This document shows positions 56,570 to 64,000 of a DNA stretch of 64,000 nucleotides, piece by piece (positions within the stretch are counted from its first letter, which is position 1; each line of letters begins with the position of its first letter). The stretch covers positions 20,550,406 to 20,614,405 of the forward strand of contig JAJKFL010000004.1 of NCBI GenBank assembly GCA_021186555.1, in the 5' to 3' direction. The notes beneath the pieces are model-generated. The model was not told the origin of the DNA and searched no databases. It saw nothing but the letters and a program-made list of their open reading frames with translations. The DNA is from Reticulitermes speratus (lineage: Eukaryota > Arthropoda > Insecta > Blattodea > Rhinotermitidae). A program made the translations under genes and the position numbers.

Positions 56570-57020
56570 GGACTTAAATTTAAGGAACAAACTAGTAAAG
56601 TGCTACGTGTGGAGCCTAGCTTTGTATGGTGCTGACTTGGACTCTTGGGAAAGTAGCTCAGAAATACCTGGAAAATTTCGAAGTGTTATGCTGGGGATGG
56701 ATGGAGAAGATCAGATGGACCGATCGCGTGAACAGCGAAGTATTACAAAGAGTCATGGAGGAAAGGAACGTCATACATACAATAAAAAGAAGGAAATGTA
56801 ATTGGATTGGTCACATCTTGCGTAGGAACACGTTGTTCAAGGAAAGATAGAAAGAAGGATAGAAGTGACGGGAAGACGAGGAAGAAGACCTATGCAACTA
56901 CTGAATGACTTAAGGAAACGAGAGGATACTGGAAACTGAAAGAGGAAGTACTAGATCGCACTATGTGGAGAACTCGTTTTGGAAGAGGTTGTGGACATGT
57001 CGTAAGACAGACTGCAGAAT
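56570..57020 (+). mobile_element. LINE family L2 3'-coding fragment
   Basis: Non-LTR retrotransposon C-terminus downstream of the reverse transcriptase. RNKLVKCYVWSLALYGAD comes first, then WMEKIRWTDRVNSEVLQRVM, KRRKCNWIGHILRRN (near 56785-56829) and, in another frame, GYWKLKEEVLDRTMWRTRFG followed by GRGCGHVVRQT. Order and spacing follow the family, in which the WIGHILRRN segment is highly recognisable. The copy is 5'-truncated, with at least two frame changes and a stop soon after LFKER. Which clade (RTE- or CR1-like) I cannot decide by eye. Confidence 0.82.
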
Positions 57021-57024
57021 GAAT

Positions 57025-57715
57025 GAGTCATTGCTTAGATGAAAAATTCAGGCTAAACGCTGTTAAAATACACAAATATCTTGTGTTCTGATACAGCCGT
57101 ATTTCATGTGTTTTAAATTGTACCTTTAGAGTTAGTTTTAGACTAAAGAAAGTGTGCTACTGTAGTTGGGAGAAATAGATCCTGCGAAGTTCTGTTAATC
57201 TAAAGTCTATTCGTCGGTCCTGGATAAATGCAGCCACAACAAACCAACACTTGAGAAGTATATAGGGTTGTAAATAACACCGTCAACAGAACAATATGTT
57301 ATATTGGAATAAACCACAAGGCTGCATGAATATTACTATTTTATGGTAAGTAACGTCGTGTGGCCTGGTAGGTAGTTACCAATGTTTCCAAGGCAGCTGC
57401 CACTTCCATCTTCTTGGAGAAGAAGCCGTTTGGAAAAGTATGGTGCAGAATGCGGGAGGACATGTGAGGACAGGAGACGTGCTTGTGAGATCTCTGGCTG
57501 ACTAGTTACCAGACTGTACGGCGTAACGTCACAGAAAACAGCAATCTTAATTGTGTCGTGACTACGTCAAATCTTCAAATAAGCTACATGTTTCGATGGA
57601 AGTTGTGTCACATTCAGGCCAAATGCCCTTTTGAACCTATAATATCCATGCATCTCTGTTGCGGTATACACAGAAGTTTTAAGCACGTTCGCATAAATAC
57701 CAAAAAGTGCCTGTT
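57025..57715. other. unassigned sequence
   Basis: No gene or repeat family recognised. Confidence 0.4.
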
Positions 57716-57719
57716 AGCT

Positions 57720-57845
57720 TCGTCATGTCCGTCCGTCCGTCTACATCGCGGCTCCCACTGGACGGATTTTCTTGAAACTTGATACTGGGACCTTTTACAA
57801 AAGTCTGTTGAGAAATTCCAAATTTGCTTAAAATCGGACATTTTC
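57720..57845 (+). repeat. unit related to the 11.4-kb tandem repeat
   Basis: CCGTCCGTC words, then GGACGGATTTTCTTGAAACT, TTTTACAAAAGTCTGTTGAG and TTAAAATCGG. Same module as near 43.5 kb. Confidence 0.45.
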
Positions 57846-57849
57846 AGTC

Positions 57850-58285
57850 AGTCAACATGAAGCCCAGTGTATGTTTGCATTCACAGCAGTACGAATTACG
57901 TTTTTTTGCAGCGCGACAACAGTACAAAGGGAACCCAGTCTTGCTTTTCCGTGGCAACATTCAACGGTTTTATACCACTGACAGCAACATGTAGGTTAAC
58001 AGCCATACAAAGGGAACACATTGTTGCTTTTGCACGGCAACATTGGTTACGTGAATGCGCTATGGAGTTATGTACGTTACTTAGCTTGTTAATTTGTAGA
58101 ATCATATAAAATTTTCAGCGTTTGCTCTTAGGTATCCATTGTCAAGTACCGTTAAAACATTTGTCCATTATTAAAATGGGGAATATTAACGTTATCGCTG
58201 GGTTTGGTTGTTATATTGTGCGCATGTTGTCAAGATATTTTAATTATAATGAGAAACTGCAACCTAGGTCTGATTTCATGTAGAT
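57850..58285. other. unassigned sequence
   Basis: No gene recognised. Confidence 0.4.
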
Positions 58286-58298
58286 AAAGCTAGTAGAT

Positions 58299-58559
58299 GC
58301 CGATCCCAGTGGCCGTACGGTCTAAGGCATGGGTGTTCGGCCGCTCGCTTACTAGGATCGTGGGTTTGAATCCCACCGGGGGCATGGATGTCTGTCTCTT
58401 GTAAGTGTTGTGTGTTGTCAGGCAGAGGTCTCTGCGACGAGCTGGTCCCTCGTCCAGAGGAGTCCTACCGACTGCGGTGTGTCTCAAATGTGTGTGATCA
58501 TGAAACCTCGACGAAACGAGGAGGCCCAGGCCCATATAGGGCTGTCGAGCCATAAAAAA
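58299..58559 (+). mobile_element. SINE family B, full length, with TSD
   Basis: Head TGCCGATCCCAGTGGCCGTA, B box GGTTTGAATCCC (one substitution), body and tail GGGCTGTCGAGCCAT ending in A9. The exact 12-bp duplication AAAGCTAGTAGA lies at 58287-58298 and 58560-58571. Very similar to the 5.1-kb copy, so both are relatively young. Confidence 0.96.
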
Positions 58560-58574
58560 AAAGCTAGTAGAACC

Positions 58575-59950
58575 CTCGAACCGTTCGTAATTAGCTACCA
58601 GACTACACGGCATCACACCCTAGTCACCGCCGTCACAAGCACGTATCTCGCCCAGAACAGTGTAATTCTAAAAACATACAGGAATATTTGTTTCCGACTG
58701 TGTGGTAAGAAAAATTATTAACCCTTTAAAACACAGTAGTTGCTGCACGTACCTCCAGGTTTAACATACAAGAACTAGGCGTGTTGCCTACACAGTTCAT
58801 TTAGCTGTTACATGGTATTCTAGTGTTCTGTATAATTCTCAGAATAAACAGCGATTATTTCCATAAACATCCTTAACTGATCGGTCTTTATAATGGAAAT
58901 GCACTGTGCTGTGTGTGAGGTGGATACTGAACTTTTAACCAGAAATTGGAATACGTTTGGTCTTCAGAGTAATGAAGATGCCATCAAGAATTGCAGACCA
59001 GCGGAAATAAGACGGTAGACCGGTAGTGGACCGCGGACCACCGGCTTATAACTCTCTCTGATTTCTCTTGTTTTATGTAACACAGCTTCAAAACTTGCGA
59101 TTCTCCTGCAATCAGCGTAGTCTTGTTTCCTATATTAATAAAGCTGTTGTAGTTGAGTCATCTATATTTGTACCGTTCTGTACCAAAGAGTGGTACGCAG
59201 TTCAATCGTGACAGCGTAATAATATGGCAATAAAAAAAGCAAAACAAATACGCCCGACCTTCTTTAAGAACTCTCCCTCTTCAGACATTGAAATTCTGCT
59301 TGATCTTGGTGGCAATAAATTTCTGGGTAGACATACAGTGGCTCTCAGCTCACTTGAGTTTTTTATTTTCTGCATTGTGTAATTCGAAGGAGGGAAAGAC
59401 TGTTTATTTTCCATACTGGCTTTAGCATCGCATCAACTCATACCCTGTCAGTTTACCATTCTTAAAGATTCACAAGACTGAAATGAACTGGCCCCTGGGA
59501 ATATGGCCAATGCGCCAGTAAACTGGACATGGTAAGCTGTGTTTGGATGAGGGGGCAGTTTGACCAGTCCAGTTTATTATTAAGGGTTCCCATAGGATCC
59601 TATCTTATCGCATTCTCACATCATTGTCCTTTAAGAAATAGAAATGACAACGTGTATTGGACTTGGAGAGTCATTTGAATCGCCGAACGTAAGTTCACAC
59701 CTTGTATGTCTGCTTCGCGCCCGAGGGAGCGTAATTCGATCCACATTAGTCCCGCTACTTTAACGTAATTCATGAGGATAAGTTATTAGAAGTGACTGTT
59801 TGTGATGGTCTTGGCTTTGAAACTGTATGCCAAGCCCTTCTCTAAAGACAGAATTTAAAAAAATCTGTTGCTACTATTAATTCGGATATTTTAAATTAAT
59901 TTGAGTATATTTTGTACTGTTTATGCTATTGTTTTATGTAACTAATTGAG
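58575..59950. other. unassigned sequence
   Basis: No gene or repeat family recognised. Confidence 0.4.
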
Positions 59951-59952
59951 TA

Positions 59953-60213
59953 ATGCCGAGTCCAGTGGCCGCGCGGTCTAAGGCATGGGGTCTATGGCCG
60001 CTCGCTTGCTGGGATTGGGGGGTTCGAGTCCCGCAGGGGGCATGGATGTCTGTCTCTTGCGAGTGTTGTGTTTTGTCAGGTACAGGTCTCTGCGACGGGT
60101 CGATCACTCGTTCACGGGAGCCATACCGAGTGTGGTGTGTGTGAGTGTGATCGAGGAACCTCACAGAGGAGGCCTAGGGCAACTAGGGCTGTCGAGCCAT
60201 GAGAAAAAAAAAA
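59953..60213 (+). mobile_element. SINE family B, full length
   Basis: Head TGCCGAGTCCAGTGGCCGCG, GGTCTAAGGCATGGGGTCTA, B box GGTTCGAGTCCC, tail GGGCTGTCGAGCCATGAG and an A-rich end. No clear duplication. Confidence 0.94.
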
Positions 60214-60214
60214 T

Positions 60215-60655
60215 TATTTGTGCAAGACTGTTCTAATATTTAATTTAGGTGCTGAAATTTATAAAGCTAACTTTTGCGTTATTTGCTATATTGGGTTGTG
60301 TGTGTGCGTATGTGTTTTTGTGTGTCTTCGTGTGATTTGTGTTGTATTTATTTTGTGCCGGTTGTATAATTGGCCATTGCGCTGTTAAACTAGCACGTCA
60401 AGATATGATAATTGAATTATTATTATAATGGTCGTGTGTGTATTGTAATAACACAGTAGATGCTGCAGTAGACAGTTTTACCATTATTATTCTTGAAGCT
60501 ATGGATGTAGTAGTTCTCTGGGGTTCCTTTAGAAAATCCAGTTTTCTCACACATTGATTTACTGTATTCGGAAAAAGAAGTATTTTTATAGGCGATACAA
60601 GAAACGTAAAAACGAGTATTGTTACGGTAAATTTTCCCACTGCTAGAAGCTTGTT
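60215..60655. other. unassigned sequence
   Basis: No gene or repeat family recognised; some GT-rich low complexity near 60300-60340. Confidence 0.4.
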
Positions 60656-60659
60656 AAAA

Positions 60660-61710
60660 TTATAATTATGTCTGACAGACTTAATTGGTATAAGAGCATG
60701 GACGATGATCTAAAAATTCTATCTACCACATTTTGGAAGTACTTATCCTCTTTTAGGAAACATAATTCGTATGTTATTTATCTTGATGTAAATGGTACCA
60801 ATGTAGTCGAACCTGTCAAGGTAACTGAAGATTTTAAGACACTTCCACTCTGTTTATAATACTTCCTTTCGCTGGGCTATCACTCTGGTCTGTTGTCCAA
60901 TGATTTTCTGCAGTTGCTTCCTATTTCTGAATTAGACATTTTGAAGACTATAAAATGCCGTCTCAACACCTAATTTGGTAACCTATCTTACTTTTATTTC
61001 TCCTCTAGTTTTCATCGTCAAATTGATTCTGTATATTTAGCAGTGCATTTGACCATGTCTCGCATCCTATTTTACTTCACAAACTTTGTGCGCATGGGCT
61101 TTCAGACGGGTACGTGCACTGGTTTCGTAGTTACCTAACTAATCGCAATTTTCAGTGCGCATTTTAGACATCTCTTCATTACCTTTCGAAGTTCTTTCGG
61201 GGGTCCGGGAAGGATCTGTTTTACTTCCTTTGCTTTTTATTATATTTGTAATGTAATTCAGCATTCTAAATACCTGTTGCTTGCTGATGACGTTAAAAAT
61301 TTTCGTGTTGTAAATTCCGTTGACGATTGCACTCTGCTGCAATGTGATATGGAGCATATACGAAGTTGGTACACTGCTAACCTCATGAAATTAAACATTA
61401 GCAAAACTAGGGGTATTGCTTTCACTAGGAAAACAAATGTTCTTTATTGCGCATGTAAAACATGTGACTCTTCTGTAATCCGTACGGACACTATGAAAGA
61501 CCTTGGGGTACAACTTGATTCAAAACTGCATTTCCCCGCACATGTAGACTACATTTTCTCCCAGTCCGTAAGGATATTGTGCTTAATACGAACTATATCC
61601 TATTCCTTTTCTACCCCAGATAGCTCACTAATATTGTATTTAACCACAACTAATATTGTATTTAAGTACAACTGTGCACCTAACAGACTGTTGCAGAGGC
61701 ACCGCTAGCG
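60660..61710 (+). mobile_element. Jockey-like LINE, reverse-transcriptase fragment
   Basis: An RT-bearing non-LTR retrotransposon remnant. 60668-60859 encodes the pre-RT linker (SDRLNWYKSMDDDLKILSTT, FWKYLSSFRKHNS, VNGTNVVEP). From about 61034 SAFDHVSHPILLHKL and HWFRSYLTNRNFQ match RT fingers/palm, where the family reads SKAFD.V.H..LL.KL. A frame-shifted GVPQGS-like GGPG region follows. 61277-61708 encodes the palm active-site segment with LADD (61280-61291) in place of the usual F/YADD, then LNISKTRGIAFTRK, KDLGVQLDSKLHF and ILCLIRTISYSFST. The segment between the linker and palm is shortened and stops occur, so the copy is inactive. Endonuclease and 3' UTR are not visible. Confidence 0.88.
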
Positions 61711-61714
61711 GCGG

Positions 61715-62322
61715 GTTACCGTTTTTCCCGGCTGAAACTTCGGTGGTTTTTCTGCCCTCCCACGTAGTAGCCAGGATAGTTAATACTTTTACATACAATC
61801 CGACCTCTTCGTAGTGTCTTCATCGCTTCATTCTGCGGTTAAAAATGTGACGTATTGCTGGATGGTCGATTGAGTTCGAGTCTTGACAGGAACAGGGGTT
61901 GTCCGCTACCACGTTGAGACGGGTTCAGGTGACCACTGAACCTTCGATATAGGTTGTGGCGGAAGTTCATTCCCGATGATAAAGCGAAGGGGTTTGTACT
62001 CTTCAAACTGGCGGTAGGTGTAGTTACCACTAGGTTTTGAAGAGTTAGTGTAGTTCTGGACTGCCTTCAGTACTCTTGTCTCAGCGGTCTGTCAAACTGT
62101 ATTTACTAACACAGAAACCTAGACTCGCGACAAGGAACACTTTTAGAATCGCACGGCTTACAACTCATCTCAATTTTCGCAACACGTTCTAAATTAATAC
62201 ATAAGTTTGATTCAGTCTTGGTTTAAATGACACATGTACAACGGCATAGTTTATGTAGCGTTGAAAGGAAGGGTGGTTTAATAATAAACTGTAAAGGGCG
62301 TACGTGGAGACGGTCTTTTATA
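61715..62322. other. unassigned sequence
   Basis: No gene or repeat family recognised. Confidence 0.4.
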
Positions 62323-62324
62323 TT

Positions 62325-62518
62325 TTAAGGCATTATCCCACTGTTTGCCTGGAGGGACTGACAAAACCCACGATACATCAGTCACAGTAGTAGCGCCAAG
62401 AGCCTGGATTCGAAACTGGGACCTCTCGAGGGTACTAAAACATGTCTGTGTTGAGTTCCACGATATTGTTTATTGGGGCGAGGCGGAGAGTTCCTTATTG
62501 GTTGAGCTACTGATGGGT
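62325..62518 (-). mobile_element. SINE family G, best copy
   Basis: Minus strand: an A-box-like CAGTAGCTCAACCAATAAGG, an unusually long intervening segment, a B box GTTTCGAATCCAGG, then CGTGGGTTTTGTCAGTCCCT and GGCAAACAGTGGGATAATGC. Distance between boxes (about 80 bp) suggests an internal insertion in the head. Confidence 0.6.
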
Positions 62519-62519
62519 T

Positions 62520-63930
62520 CTTAAGGATTCTGTGCCATGGAGTTTGTTAAATCTACTGCAGTTCATAGGGCTATTTCTTTCCTGTAGAAACACCAACAAA
62601 GAGAATGGGATGTGTTCATTGTATAAACTAAATAAATCCGAAATAATATAACCATTGGTCATTCACAAATAGTTTTACATGTTCTTACATGCCTCGCCTT
62701 GTAAGTAGAATATTATTTTTTCGTGGAGCATAATTTCTTAATTTCTTTTACTGTAGGAAGAGAGTGAGTGAGAGGCAGACAGAAATCATGAACCACTACA
62801 CCCAGATGCGCAGCACTCAATACATTCTGTTCACGTCTTTGATCTTATTTCATTTGTTTTCGTAGTTGTAAGACAAAACCATTCAGTAGCCGTGTTGTTT
62901 CTTGTTTCATTAATTACACAGCTCTAAAACTGAATAATGAAATTCTGACGTAATTAAGGTCTTCAGTAAATGGAAGCCATTGTTTTACTTGTAGACTGAA
63001 ATTAACTTTAAAATCATCATCGTTGTAATGTCTAATTTAGAAGAAAATGCCAAACATCATGGTGCATAATCGTGTTTCTTCCACATCATGCTTGATTTAA
63101 TAGCAGTGTATCAGATTTTGAGATAACGTGTACAGGGCTGGAAGATACGCGATAAACTCTGAATTGGAAGTTTGAGGAAAAGAGCGGCCATTGTGTTTTA
63201 TTGCCTGACCCATACATATTCAGATAACATGTCCCGTCCACGATATGTATTGTCACTTCCCCATTACTAAGCATCGTTGTGATGTAGGTCCACTTCGATT
63301 ATTTCCTACTTTGCAAATTGTTATAATTCTCTATCAAACCCCCTAACCCTTTACACACGCTGCTTTTTTCGTCTGTATAATGAAACTGTTTCCGTTGGCC
63401 AGTTTTCCGTTGTTGATCGTCATAGCCCTGCCGATTGATCGCTCTATGCATCGAACAGTTGTGAGGAAACGAGATAGCGGTGGACACAGATGAATTTTTA
63501 TGTTGTAAGTCCTGTTATGATCAAGACCAGGGACGGTGAGAAGCGATGTGCGAAGGGGACAGCGCCGTGTGGAAGGACTTCTCTTGAAAAGTCCTTCCGT
63601 ATGTGTTTGTGTTGAAGTCCACAAACAGCAGGTCTCCTGTACTTCGAATGGAGATCCAAATTCACAGATGTTTCAAGTATGAGACTATAAAAACACACGT
63701 GTTCAAGAGACGGACTGCGCATTATAAGAAGCCGCAGTTTCGAATGCCCCGTTGTGGATGTTGGCATGCTTTTACATGTGCGCCTGCATTTCCTATTCAT
63801 CCTTTTTAATTAATCCAGTTATGGCAGTATGCCACTGGCCTACTGCTGTGGAATATTGAGGATGATTGCTTTATTTAAATATTGTTTCTCAACTGCACTG
63901 GTTATAAATTATGCATAGGAAGTCGTTCCC
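62520..63930. other. unassigned sequence
   Basis: No gene or repeat family recognised; open frames at 63.3-63.8 kb on both strands overlap each other and show no domain. Confidence 0.4.
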
Positions 63931-63931
63931 A

Positions 63932-64000
63932 AGTAAAGGTAAAGTTTCCCCTGTCCATGCCGCGAAGGCATTGAGGGGGAGTAGAGGTATAGCTTCACGT
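63932..64000 (-). mobile_element. SINE family A, cut by window end
   Basis: The 3' tail and 3' region (AGTAAAGGTAAAG, GCATTGAGGGGGAGTAGAGG on +) are present; the element continues beyond the window. Confidence 0.88.

Overview
This is eukaryotic, intron- or intergenic-type DNA. I find no convincing host exon on either strand in 64 kb: no ORF exceeds 143 codons, and the only ORFs with recognisable protein similarity belong to transposable elements. Dense tRNA-derived SINEs, decayed LINE 3' ends and small TIR elements point to a large, repeat-rich arthropod genome. From familiarity with the LINE fragments (the GHVAR..ETRNA / WEDNI / LRVPLNA type) I would guess a polyneopteran insect, cockroach- or termite-like. 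That assignment is an inference.

SINEs. At least four well-represented tRNA-headed families are present, named here A, B, C and D, plus minor ones G and I. A has nine copies (2391, 6443, 27691, 28962, 37338, 39687, 40500, 43076, 63932). B has six (5095, 27262, 35880, 45431, 58299, 59953), C six (7784, 13888, 17850, 24841, 32744, 33151) and D three (23243, 44563, 53779). Several have clear target-site duplications. A and D have different heads but share a central domain of about 90 bp and a similar 3' tail, which is the most interesting SINE-level observation. The B copy at 5.1 kb has itself been hit by a 123-bp A-tailed retroposed sequence with a 22-bp duplication.

LINEs. Seven fragments of one family are limited to its 3' coding end (3.5, 13.1, 36.4, 38.6, 41.8, 46.1, 55.6 kb). 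A second family lies at 56.6-57.0 kb and a Jockey-like reverse-transcriptase fragment at 60.7-61.7 kb.

DNA transposon derivatives. Four short non-autonomous hAT-like elements with 8-bp duplications lie at 19646-20088, 32319-32712, 38962-39368 and 51539-51831. A Harbinger-like element with TAA duplication and a MADF-like coding start is at 50518-51060, and a Tigger/pogo-like remnant at 48590-48817.

Other repeats. There is a 14-copy, 43-bp minisatellite (20702-21303), a roughly 140-bp degenerate tandem array (11.4-11.9 kb), and four inverted-repeat structures clustered in 26.8-34.5 kb. A recurrent short motif (CTGANGAT, a small hairpin, then GAAAC) appears at nine or more places and recalls a hammerhead-type core. 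The remaining sequence is unassigned. No rRNA, genuine tRNA gene, CRISPR array or host gene is supported.
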